A DNA stretch of 64,000 nucleotides from Gammaproteobacteria bacterium (GTDB lineage: Bacteria > Pseudomonadota > Gammaproteobacteria > AKS1), in assembly GCA_027006175.1 (NCBI GenBank), contig JALTKS010000056.1, positions 100,528 to 164,527 on the forward strand, written 5' to 3'. The notes under the pieces were generated by a model. It saw nothing but the letters and a program-made list of their open reading frames with translations, had not been told where the DNA came from and did no database searches. Position numbers and translations under genes: made by a program. Shown here piece after piece: positions 36,278-45,584 of this stretch. Position 1 is the stretch's first letter. Each line of letters starts with the position of its first letter.

Positions 36278-36940
36278 ATGAGCTTAGTCTCTGATTCGGT
36301 TCCTGTAGCGGCAATGCTATTGGTGGCACCTGGCTGTCCTCATTGTCCTCAAATGAAACAAACCCTTCATCAGTTATATGATGAAGGGTATTTGGCGAGT
36401 CTGGATATTGTTGATATCTCTATTGAACTTGAAAAGGCAGAAAAACTCAGTGTTCGAAGTGTTCCCTGGTTAGCACTAAACACGCTAGAACTACAGGGCG
36501 CGCATTCTGAAAGTGAAATTAAATATTGGCTTGAACAGGCAATGCGTCAGGATGGCAGACAGCAGTTATTTGATAGTCTGCTGGAAGTGGGGCAAATTGC
36601 GCAAGTCGAAGCGATGATCCGAAAAAAACCCGATGCATTGAGTGATTTATTGGTGTTGTTTGCCGATCCAGAACGCCAAATTAATGTCCGTATTGGCGCA
36701 TCGGCAGTTTTAGAATCGTTACAAGATTCAGGTATTCTTGAAGAAGCAATTAATGAAATTCTTGTTTATTGTCAGTCACCCGAAGTGAGTACCCGAATTG
36801 ATGCTTGTCATGTTTTATCCTTTGTTCAGCACTCAGCGGCTGTTGAAGCACTTCAATTAGCATTAAATGATAGTGATCCAGAGGTAAGAGAGGTTGCAGA
36901 GGAAAGTCTGGTTGAACAGGCTGAAAGTGGTTTTGTTTAG
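36278..36940 (+). CDS. Thioredoxin-fold protein fused to HEAT repeats
   Basis: 220 residues with no signal peptide. The N-terminal 85 residues form a thioredoxin/glutaredoxin-like domain with active site APGCPHCP (C20 and C23) and a cis-Pro motif RSVPWLAL. The C-terminal part (about 120-215) is a short HEAT-repeat solenoid, with INVRIGASAVLESL, STRIDACHVLSFV and PEVREVAEESLV. The pairing suggests a redox module aimed at a specific partner. It lies eight bases after clpB and may be read through from its heat-shock promoter. The partner and reaction are unknown. Confidence 0.78.
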   Translation: MSLVSDSVPVAAMLLVAPGCPHCPQMKQTLHQLYDEGYLASLDIVDISIELEKAEKLSVRSVPWLALNTLELQGAHSESEIKYWLEQAMRQDGRQQLFDSLLEVGQIAQVEAMIRKKPDALSDLLVLFADPERQINVRIGASAVLESLQDSGILEEAINEILVYCQSPEVSTRIDACHVLSFVQHSAAVEALQLALNDSDPEVREVAEESLVEQAESGFV

Positions 36941-37080
36941 ATCGGGAAAAAAATGACTTATGCATGCTGATAAACGGCCGATAAATAGCGTATCCACATT
37001 GAAAATCAGTCAAATACTGCCACACTGATTAATATATTTGACGATGTTTATGCCTATTTAAAAACAAGCAGAAGAATCTT

Positions 37081-39351
37081 ATGAATGATGCCGCAAAGCC
37101 CGATCGTGTTGAACACCTGAAACGTTCATTACAATTTCAGACCAAGCTCAACCAAGTGATGCAAAAGATTCACGAAGCGGAATCATTCAACGAGATTATG
37201 CCCGTGATTGAATCAACCTTGTTAGAGTTGATGAATGCCGAGCGAATTACTATTTACCGTCGTTCACGGCATAGTCAGGAAATTATTTCTGAATATAAAA
37301 GTGGTGATGAAACCAAAGAAATTTGTGTCGCCCTAACCCCCACCTCTATAGCTGGTTATGTTGCATTGACACAGAAACCTATTCGTATTCGAGATGTATA
37401 TCAAACCGAAGAACTGAAGGCGATTCATCCGAAATTAGCTTTTGATAACAGTTTTGATCAGGTAAGTGGTTTCCGTAGTCATTCGATGATGGTTATTCCA
37501 ATCAAACATAAAAATGTGCCACTTGGTGTGATGCAGGTGCTTAACCATCGTGGTGGCGGCACCTTTGATGATGCTGATATGGCGAAGGCCATGAAGTTCT
37601 CAATGCTATTAGGGCAGAAATTTCGTTATGAACTTGGTGGAACAAAAGGGCCTTACGATTATTTGATTCAAACCGGGCGCATTACACAGAAGCAACTCGA
37701 TGATTATTCTGCCAGAGCAGAAAAAGAAAATATCTCGGTGACAGAACTCCTTCTGCAAGAAGAGAACCTGTCCAGTATAGAAGTTGGTACATCCTTAGAA
37801 CGTTTTTACCAAGTGCCTTATATGGCTTATGACCCGAATATTGATATTCCATTGGATATGTTGAAAGGTGTTAATGAAGCGTATTTGCGTAAACAGCTCT
37901 GGGTGCCCGTGATGGGCGATCAGGATGATGTGGTTGTGTTGGTTGATAACCCAACGGATAGCAATCGTATTATGGATATTCAGAATGTACTTAAGGCATC
38001 CAGTTATCAATTCAGAGTTGGTTTGCCGGGGGATATTTTACGTTTCCTCGGGCAGGAAGCGGGCGGTAGTGATGTTGATCTACATGAGTTGGTTGGTCGA
38101 TTAGAAGAAGAAGGTATTGAAGAAGAAGATATTGATATCATTGAGTCAGTGGATGAAAATGCAGCAACAGTTATTCAGTTAGTCAATAGTTTGATTCTGG
38201 ATGCTTATAAGGCAGGGGCGTCGGACATTCATATTGAACCCAGTAAAGGCAAAGTTTCTTCGAAGGTACGGTTACGTGTTGATGGCGTTTGTCGCAATGC
38301 CTTAACGGTACCTGCTTCGCATATACGAGCTGTGGTATCGCGTATTAAAGTCATGGCACGCCTGGATATTTCAGAGCGACGCAAGCCTCAAGATGGCAAA
38401 TTAAGTGTACGTTTTAAAGGCGAGCCACTAGAGCTACGTGTGGCAACGTTACCGACGGTGAATGGTGAAAGTGTGGTCATGCGTATTTTAGCGGCCAGTG
38501 AAACCATGCCGATAGATAAATTGAATATGTCGGACCGAAATTTACGAGAAACGCAAGAATTAATTAAATCACCTCATGGTATTTTTCTTGTTGTTGGGCC
38601 AACTGGCTCAGGCAAGACAACGACATTGCATGCTATTTTAGGGCATATCAATACACCCGAGCTAAAAATATGGACTGCAGAAGATCCAGTGGAAATTACA
38701 CAACCCGGGTTGCAACAATTACAGGTATTGCCAAAGATAGGGCTGACGTTTGCCGCTGCATTACGTTCATTTTTACGTGCCGATCCCGATGTGATCATGA
38801 TTGGTGAAATGCGTGACGCCGAAACGGCGGAAGCCGGTGTCGAAGCATCGTTAACGGGGCATTTGGTTTTTTCTACCCTACACACCAATTCAGCACCAGA
38901 AACATTAACACGACTATTAGATCTGGGAATTGATCCGATTAGTTTTTCAGATGCATTATTAGGTGTACTGGCGCAACGTTTAGTGCGTACTTTGTGTGGA
39001 GAGTGTAAGGAAAGCTATGTTCCTGACACGGATGAGTTTAACCTTCTGAAACGCTACTATGGCGAAGAAATGTTTGAAGAACTGGGACTGATACGCGAAG
39101 CTGTAAAACTGTATCGTCCCGTTGGCTGTAGTCAATGTGGTGACAGTGGTTATCGTGGTCGTACCGGGATACATGAGTTACTCGTTGCCACACCGGCAAT
39201 GAAAGAGCTTGTGTATCGACGTGCAACAGCAAGTGAAATTAAAGATATGGCGGTGTCTGAAGGGATGCGAACCTTAATGCAAGACAGTATTGTTAAGCTT
39301 TTGAAAGGGCAAACAGATATCGCTCAAGTCAGACGTGTTATTGCTGAGTAG
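37081..39351 (+). CDS. GAF-domain-containing PilB/GspE-family secretion ATPase
   Basis: 756 residues. A GAF-type ligand-sensing domain (about 20-190) is followed by an MshEN-like domain (about 195-330) and a full type II/IV ATPase domain. Walker A is GPTGSGKTTTL (G506-T513), and the Walker B region reads DPDVIMIGEMRD. The tetracysteine zinc site CGEC...CSQCGDSGYRGR is intact. It is about 185 residues longer than the canonical PilB at 14266 because of the GAF domain. No other pilus or T2SS genes are adjacent. It could drive a second machine or regulate pili. Confidence 0.87.
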   Translation: MNDAAKPDRVEHLKRSLQFQTKLNQVMQKIHEAESFNEIMPVIESTLLELMNAERITIYRRSRHSQEIISEYKSGDETKEICVALTPTSIAGYVALTQKPIRIRDVYQTEELKAIHPKLAFDNSFDQVSGFRSHSMMVIPIKHKNVPLGVMQVLNHRGGGTFDDADMAKAMKFSMLLGQKFRYELGGTKGPYDYLIQTGRITQKQLDDYSARAEKENISVTELLLQEENLSSIEVGTSLERFYQVPYMAYDPNIDIPLDMLKGVNEAYLRKQLWVPVMGDQDDVVVLVDNPTDSNRIMDIQNVLKASSYQFRVGLPGDILRFLGQEAGGSDVDLHELVGRLEEEGIEEEDIDIIESVDENAATVIQLVNSLILDAYKAGASDIHIEPSKGKVSSKVRLRVDGVCRNALTVPASHIRAVVSRIKVMARLDISERRKPQDGKLSVRFKGEPLELRVATLPTVNGESVVMRILAASETMPIDKLNMSDRNLRETQELIKSPHGIFLVVGPTGSGKTTTLHAILGHINTPELKIWTAEDPVEITQPGLQQLQVLPKIGLTFAAALRSFLRADPDVIMIGEMRDAETAEAGVEASLTGHLVFSTLHTNSAPETLTRLLDLGIDPISFSDALLGVLAQRLVRTLCGECKESYVPDTDEFNLLKRYYGEEMFEELGLIREAVKLYRPVGCSQCGDSGYRGRTGIHELLVATPAMKELVYRRATASEIKDMAVSEGMRTLMQDSIVKLLKGQTDIAQVRRVIAE

Positions 39352-39895
39352 TCTCTAGTTTTCTTTTCGTTAATTCACGTGATGCGATCTGGCTAACGTC
39401 AGTAAAGCTGTCTTTTGTCAATTTTTCCAGAGTAGCGACACTGGTGTTCCAGTTTTTCGCCACTTCTACTCGAATATCAACGGATTCATCTTGCGATAAT
39501 TTATCCATTACTGAGCTGGCGGTATATTCATAGCGAGCCAGGACACTACGAACTTGTTGGCTAGGGTCATTGGCCAAATAAAGTTGAGTGCGTTCATCTG
39601 TCGCGGTATTGGTGATCACGGTAATGCGGATTGATTCCTCTTCATCATGCGCAAGCTGGAAGAGTAGCTCCGCAGGTGCGCGACGATTTCTGGCAACATT
39701 TTGGCGTATTTCAGGGTTGTCGCTTTTTGCCAATTGATACAGGATATTGGCAGGGGTCGTTGGGTTGCGTGCAGCACGAGCTCGATCAATATCATCTTCT
39801 GCATTGGCAAGAGCGCTAAAACCAGCGAACAACATGAAGTATAGGCCGATGGCAGTAAAGGATTGTTTTGAAAACATAGCTATTCTCATTGACAA
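39338..39895 (-). CDS. Exported LRV/HEAT-like repeat protein
   Basis: 185 residues. A signal peptide (hydrophobic core AIGLYFMLFAGFSALANA) is followed by five repeats of about 25 residues with the pattern NPxTPxxxLxxLAxDxxxxVRxxVAxN. This resembles the variant leucine-rich repeat (LRV) or short HEAT families. The gene has alternative starts at Met1 and Met3. Expected in the periplasm as a binding scaffold. Its 3' end overlaps the convergent GAF-ATPase gene by 14 bases. Function not known. Confidence 0.72.
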   Translation of the reverse strand: MSMRIAMFSKQSFTAIGLYFMLFAGFSALANAEDDIDRARAARNPTTPANILYQLAKSDNPEIRQNVARNRRAPAELLFQLAHDEEESIRITVITNTATDERTQLYLANDPSQQVRSVLARYEYTASSVMDKLSQDESVDIRVEVAKNWNTSVATLEKLTKDSFTDVSQIASRELTKRKLETTQQ

Positions 39896-39906
39896 TTATT
39901 ATTATA

Positions 39907-41256
39907 TTAAAGATTTGATGAACTAATTGAAGAAAAGTTCAATACTAAATCTTTTAATGAGTCATCGCTGAGCGTTTCTTTGCGAGCCTGTTCAATCTTT
40001 GCTTGTATGTGATTACTGGCAGATTGTGCACCATCAGGATTGGCAGCAGATAATTGTTGCGTACCTTCTACAGCTGTCAGAATATCAATGATTTTAATAT
40101 CAGCAATATCACGAATCGGTAACCAGCACTCTTGTTTCTCGCCTGCTTTAATTAATAATTTAGCCTCTGCGAGAAAGTGCAGGCAATCATCGATCAGATC
40201 GATAGGTTGACCTATAACATGGCTTAATTGGTAACTGGTCCAGGGTTGTTTGCCTTGCATCATGTTAACGGCAATGAGGTACATGATTTGCAATACTAAT
40301 TGTTTTTGGTGTGCCGGTTCCGCACAGTGACATTTATTGGCAGACGTAATAACGCTTGGGTATTGTGAATAAAATGAAATGTTGGCACCCAGTAACAGGA
40401 TTATCCAACCGAGGTATAGCCAGATCATAAAGAGCACTAAAATAGCAAAGCTGGAATAGATAGCTGAATAATTTCCTGAAGAGGCAACAAAAGAGGCGAA
40501 TAACCAACTGGTTGTTTCCCATAAGAAACCAGCGATAACAGCACCAACTAATGCAGACTTTAAGTGCACTTTCGTATTTGGCATAAAAATATAAACAAAA
40601 CAGAAAGCACTAATAATCAGAAAATATGGAAGTAAGGCGCCAATAAGGTGGATTGCATCACCGAGTAAAAAGAAATTTGATAAATACTGAACAAAGGCCG
40701 CATTTTTAATGGATGCCATAATACCGATAGAACTGAAAATAAGTACTGGGCCCACTAAAATGACACTAAGGTAATCGCTAAAGCGTCTTGAAAGTTGTCT
40801 TGAGTGTTCAATACGCCAGATGTAGTTAAAGGAACGCTCTATTTTTTGAATAAGCGATATAACGGTAACGAACAAAAGTAGTAGCCCCGCTGCGCCGAGT
40901 ACGCCCACCTTAATATTATTAACAAAGCTCATAATCGTTCGACCGATTTCAATGCCTTGTTCGCCCATACGAGAAAGAATATCAAATAACAAAGGTTCTA
41001 CTTGATTATGAACACCAAAGGCCTTGAGTACGGAAAAACTTAAAGCAAGTAATGGAACCATTGAAAGTAGCGTAGTGTAAACCAGACTCATTGCGCGGAG
41101 TGTGAGTTGCCCTTCAAATAAGTCACGGCTAACACAATAAGCGATGCGTGTAGAATGGAAACCCAGATTAGCAAGCCATGTTTTAGGTGCAGGCTTAACG
41201 ATATAGTCTTCAATTTGTTCATTAAAAAGTCGCCAGTCTGGCAGCATGATCCGCAT
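39907..41256 (-). CDS. YihY/BrkB-family inner membrane protein
   Basis: 449 residues with six membrane segments in the first 300, and family stretches such as LTLRAMSLVYTTLLSMVPLL and WLYLGWIILLLGANISFY. The family was once annotated as RNase BN, which is now known to be wrong. A cytoplasmic C-terminal extension of about 140 residues looks winged-helix-like (LSHVIGQPIDLIDDCLHFL). Start may be Met1 or Met4. Function unknown. Confidence 0.88.
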   Translation of the reverse strand: MRIMLPDWRLFNEQIEDYIVKPAPKTWLANLGFHSTRIAYCVSRDLFEGQLTLRAMSLVYTTLLSMVPLLALSFSVLKAFGVHNQVEPLLFDILSRMGEQGIEIGRTIMSFVNNIKVGVLGAAGLLLLFVTVISLIQKIERSFNYIWRIEHSRQLSRRFSDYLSVILVGPVLIFSSIGIMASIKNAAFVQYLSNFFLLGDAIHLIGALLPYFLIISAFCFVYIFMPNTKVHLKSALVGAVIAGFLWETTSWLFASFVASSGNYSAIYSSFAILVLFMIWLYLGWIILLLGANISFYSQYPSVITSANKCHCAEPAHQKQLVLQIMYLIAVNMMQGKQPWTSYQLSHVIGQPIDLIDDCLHFLAEAKLLIKAGEKQECWLPIRDIADIKIIDILTAVEGTQQLSAANPDGAQSASNHIQAKIEQARKETLSDDSLKDLVLNFSSISSSNL

Positions 41257-41378
41257 CCTTTTTTGTTATGATGAGTAGCGTGTCACAGTGGCTGGAAATT
41301 GCAATGGTAAATTTAATTTACGTGTGATAGAAAGTAGTTATAAAGCAAAGAATCTGTCACTGTTTCAAGGAGTGAGTC

Positions 41379-41786
41379 ATGATGTTGAGTCGAAGCAAAG
41401 CCTGTTTTATCGGGTGTCTTCTTTGGGTGTTATTTCTGCCTACCGCGCAAGCACTGTCATTGGGCGACATTAAACTCAATTCATCACTGAACGATCCGCT
41501 GGATGCTGAAATTATGATTTATTCGACTGATGCAGGTGAGATTCTGAATGCAAGGATCCAATTGGCGTCTCAGGAAATTCATAGCAAGGCAGGTTTATCT
41601 ATCAATCAACATTTACGGAATTTGCAGTTTAAGGCAATCGCCAAAGATAACGGGCGGTTTGCGATTAAGGTTACAACATTAAAACCTGTTTCAGAGCCTG
41701 TATTGGAATTTATTATTGAGTTAACCGGTGGCAATAGTAATTTAATTCGGGGATATGCCTTGCATCTTGATCCCCCCAGCCTTTAG
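41379..41786 (+). CDS. Stand-alone FimV N-terminal-domain protein
   Basis: 135 residues. A signal peptide ends TAQA, and the mature protein begins LSLGDIKLNSSLNDPLDAEI, the hallmark of the FimV N-terminal domain. It ends at the domain end (LHLDPPSL) and has none of the LysM, coiled-coil or TPR parts of FimV, which helps localise the type IV pilus secretin and polar proteins. AAGGAG lies six bases before the ATG, so expression is plausible. It could be a true short paralogue or what remains of a longer gene. Confidence 0.85.
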   Translation: MMLSRSKACFIGCLLWVLFLPTAQALSLGDIKLNSSLNDPLDAEIMIYSTDAGEILNARIQLASQEIHSKAGLSINQHLRNLQFKAIAKDNGRFAIKVTTLKPVSEPVLEFIIELTGGNSNLIRGYALHLDPPSL

Positions 41787-41793
41787 ATAAAAT

Positions 41794-42654
41794 TTATTTT
41801 ACTGCACTGGGTAATAAAATACCCAGCATCTCTTCAAGTTCGGGAAGTGCTTCATCGTGAATTTCATCAATGGTTTCTCTATTCAATCCGGTGAGTGGCC
41901 AAACCATTTCATTTATTTCTTCGTCAAAATTCTCAATTGCACCGACTTCGATGGCATGGGTAGCTTCACTGGCGATATGAATTACCGCCGCATCTAATAT
42001 TGGTTTATCCGCTTCTTCAAGGTGGTGATGGTAGTAAATGGCATCCTGTAAGTATTCAGGCAGTCGCCATTTAATGGCAAGTTCTCGTCCGACTTCGGCA
42101 TGATCATAACCAAATAATTCTTGTTCGATTTCGTAAATCTTTTTATTAGTCGTTGCCTCTTTATCATCTAATTCATCAAAAATTTGATTCGCCATATCTG
42201 GATATTTAGTACAGATTGCAAGTAATCCAATGTCATGCAGTAGGCCAGCAATAAATAGTCTGTCAGGGTGTAAAACATTACAAAGTGCTGCGACACGTTT
42301 AGCAAAAACCCCGCAGTAGACACTGTGGCGCCAGAACCCGGCCATATTGAAAAGATGACCGGGTATTTCTTTAAAGGTCATCATGGTTGAGGTGGCCATA
42401 ATGAGGATCATTAATTCCGTTGTACCAATAATACTGATTGCACGCGGAATACTATCAACACGACCACTAAATCCGTACAGAGAACTGTTCGCTAATTTTA
42501 ATAAACGTGCACTCAGGTTCACATCTTGGCTAATGAGCTTTGCCATCGCCTGAATACTATTGTGCGGGCTATCCATTAATTGATCGAGCTTGTTACAAAT
42601 CTCTGGTAGTGAGACAAGTTTATTGATGTCTTGAACGAGTGCATGTGCGGTCAT
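41794..42654 (-). CDS. HDOD-domain signalling protein
   Basis: 286 residues almost entirely made of one HDOD domain, a catalytically impaired relative of HD phosphohydrolases. Typical stretches are RLLKLANSSLYGFSG and LFIAGLLHDIGLLA. HDOD proteins are regulatory and often linked to chemotaxis, cyclic-di-GMP or pilus motility. No partner domain is attached. It is convergent with the FimV-like gene, seven bases apart at the 3' ends. Confidence 0.88.
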   Translation of the reverse strand: MTAHALVQDINKLVSLPEICNKLDQLMDSPHNSIQAMAKLISQDVNLSARLLKLANSSLYGFSGRVDSIPRAISIIGTTELMILIMATSTMMTFKEIPGHLFNMAGFWRHSVYCGVFAKRVAALCNVLHPDRLFIAGLLHDIGLLAICTKYPDMANQIFDELDDKEATTNKKIYEIEQELFGYDHAEVGRELAIKWRLPEYLQDAIYYHHHLEEADKPILDAAVIHIASEATHAIEVGAIENFDEEINEMVWPLTGLNRETIDEIHDEALPELEEMLGILLPSAVK

Positions 42655-42760
42655 GATATTTATCTATTTATTACTATGTCATGGGAGGTTAGCCGCAATA
42701 TCAAGAAAATATTTACCACAAATTAACAGAGGGAATACGTAGTTTTTAAAATACAGTTAT

Positions 42761-43612
42761 TTAGCGTTTTCCCCCAGAGGAAACACCTAAAAGCACCTTA
42801 TCTAGCCACTTGAAGGGCAATAAGCGCTTTAAGGTGCCAAATAAATAGGTAGGGAAGGTTACGTAGTATCGCGGCCTTGGGGATGCACTCTCCAAGGCAT
42901 GAATAACCCGTTTTAGGACGGCTTCCGGCGGTAATGTAAAAGGCATGGCATCGCCTTCTTTTTTTAGGCGCGCAATCATGGAGCGGTATTTCTCACGATG
43001 AATGCTGTTTTCAGCATCAATGTTTTTTTCAAAGTTAATGAGTGCGTTATCGCGAAAGCGACTTCGAATAGGACCCGGTTCAATCAGTGAAACAAAGATA
43101 CCACTGCCGGCAAGCTCAAGCCTGAGTGTATCGCTAAGTCCTTCAAGTGCAAACTTACTTGCGTTATAAGGACCTCGAAAAGGCAGAGCGATAAAACCCA
43201 GAACCGAACTGTTTTGAATAATGCGACCATAGCCCTGTTTTCGCATAACAGGGATAACGCGGCGTGTTAATGAATGCCAGCCAAACACGTTTGTATTGAA
43301 CTGTTCGCGCAGCACCTCGGTCGGAATATCTTCAACTGCACCGGTCTGCCCATAAGCGCCATTGTTGAATAAGCCGTAAAGTTTACCGTCAGTCATGCCA
43401 AGAATAGATGTTATGGCATTATCCATCGAGGTCTCATCAGTAACATCCAGTTGTAAACTTTCCAGACCGACCTGCTTTAACATTTCAACATCGGCTGTTT
43501 TGCGTGCGGTTGCAATGACACGATAGCCGCGTTGATGTAATCCCTGCGCAACACAAAGCCCAATACCGCTGGAACAGCCGGTAATTAAAATGGCTTTATC
43601 ATGATTATTCAT
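42761..43612 (-). CDS. Short-chain dehydrogenase/reductase
   Basis: 283 residues. The Rossmann motif TGCSSGIGLCVAQGL begins at about residue 12 and favours NADP(H) (following R in ATARK). The catalytic Ser-Tyr-Lys triad is in QNSSVLGF and YNASKFALEG. The C-terminus (RPRYYVTFPTYLFGTLKRL) resembles SDRs acting on lipid-like or retinol-like substrates. Five bases separate it from the upstream ABC exporter gene, so the two are probably cotranscribed. Substrate unknown. Confidence 0.88.
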   Translation of the reverse strand: MNNHDKAILITGCSSGIGLCVAQGLHQRGYRVIATARKTADVEMLKQVGLESLQLDVTDETSMDNAITSILGMTDGKLYGLFNNGAYGQTGAVEDIPTEVLREQFNTNVFGWHSLTRRVIPVMRKQGYGRIIQNSSVLGFIALPFRGPYNASKFALEGLSDTLRLELAGSGIFVSLIEPGPIRSRFRDNALINFEKNIDAENSIHREKYRSMIARLKKEGDAMPFTLPPEAVLKRVIHALESASPRPRYYVTFPTYLFGTLKRLLPFKWLDKVLLGVSSGGKR

Positions 43613-43617
43613 AAGGT

Positions 43618-45411
43618 CTATTCTTCATCGTCTTGCTGTTTTTGTTGCAAACTCCACATGCTTGCATAGTGGCTGTTTGTTGTCAGTAACTCTTCATGTG
43701 TGCCTTGTTCAATTATCTGACCATTTGCCATAACTAAAATTCGATCCGCATCAACAATAGTTGAAAGACGGTGCGCGATCACCAGAGTTGTATGGTTTCT
43801 TGCAACTTCTCGCAGAGAATCCAAAATGATTTGTTCAGATTTTGAGTCAAGACTAGAGGTCGCTTCATCAAAAACAATGATTTTAGGGTTCTTTAAAATA
43901 GTACGGGCAATGGCAACGCGTTGTTTTTCGCCACCAGATAATTTTAAACCACGCTCACCGACTACCGTATCGTAACCATCGGGTAACTTTTGAATAAAGT
44001 GATCAATGTGTGCTAATTCGGCAGCACGAATAATGTCCTCACGTGAGGCATCCGGTTTTGCATAGGCTATATTGTAATAGAGGGTATCATTAAACATGAT
44101 AGTGTCTTGCGGCACGATACCAATTGCACGCCGCAAGCTCTGTTGCGTTACATCTCGAATATCCTGTCCATCAATAGTGATGCGTCCTTTAGAAACATCA
44201 TAAAAGCGGAAAAGTAAACGAGACAAGGTCGATTTTCCTGCACCACTTTCACCCACGACCGCAATTTTTTGTCCCGGAGGAATAGTGAAATCGATATCAT
44301 TTAAAATATTTCGTTCTTCGTTGTAACGAAAGCCAACGTGTTCAAAGCGTACTTCACCTTCGTTAATCTGGAGTGCCGTTGCATCTGGTTTATCATTGAT
44401 TTCTGAACGCTCATCAATGATTTTAAACATCAAATCCATATCAGAAAGCGCGTGTTTGAGTTGGCTGTAAACAATGCCTAAAAAATTAAGTGGAATAAAT
44501 AACTGAATAAGAAAGGCATTAACCAGAACCAAATCACCTAATGTCATGTTGCCATCAACCACACCCTGGCTGGCAAGAATCATAATCAGCGTGACAGCTG
44601 TGGCGATAATAATAGATTGCCCGACATTTAATGTGGACAATGTTGTTTGGCTTTTGACGGCAGCATCTTCCCATTGGGAAACGGTTTTACTGTATCGTTG
44701 TTGTTCGTAGTCTTCATTGCTAAAATACTTAACGGTTTCGTAATTTATCAGGCTATCAACAGCCAGTGTGTTGGCATGTGAATCAGCTTCATTCATTTTA
44801 ATGCGGAACTGCATCCGCCACTCGGTGATCTTGAAGGTAAAGATCATATACATTGCAACACTGATCACAGTAATAATGGTAAACCAGATATCGTATTGCC
44901 AAAGTAAAATACCGGCAATCATGCTGATCTCAACCAGCGTTGGTAAAATACTAAAGACCAGATAGTTGAGTAAGGAACTCACTGCACGTGTACCACGATC
45001 GATGTCGCGGGTAATGGCACCGGTTTTTCTATCCAGATGGAAACGTAGAGATAATTCATGCAGGTGTGCGAGTACACGTTTTGATACCTTGCTCATGGCA
45101 CCATGCCGAACACGCGCAAAAATAGCATCACGTAATTCATTAAATAATGAGCTACTCATTCTTAGCGCGCCATAGGCGAGCAATAAAACAATTGGCAGTA
45201 CCAGTTGCCGACCATCGCTGGCATTAAGGCTATCAATGATATCTTTCAGTACTAGAGGAATTGCAACATTGGCACCTTTGGATAAAAAGAGTGCGAGCAT
45301 TGCTGCACCAACACGCCCTCGCCAATCCCAAAGGTAGGGAATCAAGCTGCGAATGGTCTTCATATCATCGCGTGAGTGTGACGGTAGGCTTGTTGCCCTG
45401 CCATGAAACAT
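43618..45411 (-). CDS. ABC exporter of the ATM1/HMT1 type (fused permease-ATPase)
   Basis: 597 residues. A six-helix membrane domain covers about 20-320, then an ATPase domain with Walker A GESGAGKSTLSRL, signature LSGGEKQRVAIAR and Walker B IIVFDEATSSLD. The membrane domain has the ATM1-family pattern NALRxxxxNxxxxK-type segment (VDSLINYETVKYFSNEDYE), linked to export of glutathione-type sulfur compounds or metals. The start at 45411 has GGAGAG just upstream; Met17 is an alternative. Confidence 0.9.
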   Translation of the reverse strand: MFHGRATSLPSHSRDDMKTIRSLIPYLWDWRGRVGAAMLALFLSKGANVAIPLVLKDIIDSLNASDGRQLVLPIVLLLAYGALRMSSSLFNELRDAIFARVRHGAMSKVSKRVLAHLHELSLRFHLDRKTGAITRDIDRGTRAVSSLLNYLVFSILPTLVEISMIAGILLWQYDIWFTIITVISVAMYMIFTFKITEWRMQFRIKMNEADSHANTLAVDSLINYETVKYFSNEDYEQQRYSKTVSQWEDAAVKSQTTLSTLNVGQSIIIATAVTLIMILASQGVVDGNMTLGDLVLVNAFLIQLFIPLNFLGIVYSQLKHALSDMDLMFKIIDERSEINDKPDATALQINEGEVRFEHVGFRYNEERNILNDIDFTIPPGQKIAVVGESGAGKSTLSRLLFRFYDVSKGRITIDGQDIRDVTQQSLRRAIGIVPQDTIMFNDTLYYNIAYAKPDASREDIIRAAELAHIDHFIQKLPDGYDTVVGERGLKLSGGEKQRVAIARTILKNPKIIVFDEATSSLDSKSEQIILDSLREVARNHTTLVIAHRLSTIVDADRILVMANGQIIEQGTHEELLTTNSHYASMWSLQQKQQDDEE

Positions 45412-45512
45412 ATTGCTCTCCAGTTTTTGGGTGGCTTATTGTACCCTTGTTTGTCGATTACAACAGAAAATGATACTAAGCATTTGTTTTTATATGGATT
45501 TGTTACTAATGC

Positions 45513-45539
45513 ATTGAAAATTGACTAGCTAAGCCCCAT
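45513..45539 (+). promoter_or_regulatory. Sigma-32-like promoter before fmdB
   Basis: ATTGAA at 45513-45518 and CCCCAT at 45534-45539 are separated by 15 bases, the same spacing as the clpB promoter. The first base of the -35 box is off consensus. The start codon is 46 bases downstream. Confidence 0.45.
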
Positions 45540-45584
45540 TATAGTGGCTTCTTGATGATTAGAATTTCTAGCAGGTTTTAAAGA

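Noticed and set aside
41288..41473. 61-residue plus-strand frame overlapping the FimV-like gene
   Set aside because: No ribosome site, wrong frame relative to the clear signal peptide and domain at 41379.
41806..41827. Hairpin CTGGGTA with TACCCAG at the HDOD gene 3' end
   Set aside because: It lies within the coding sequence and lacks a proper T-tract, so I did not call a terminator.
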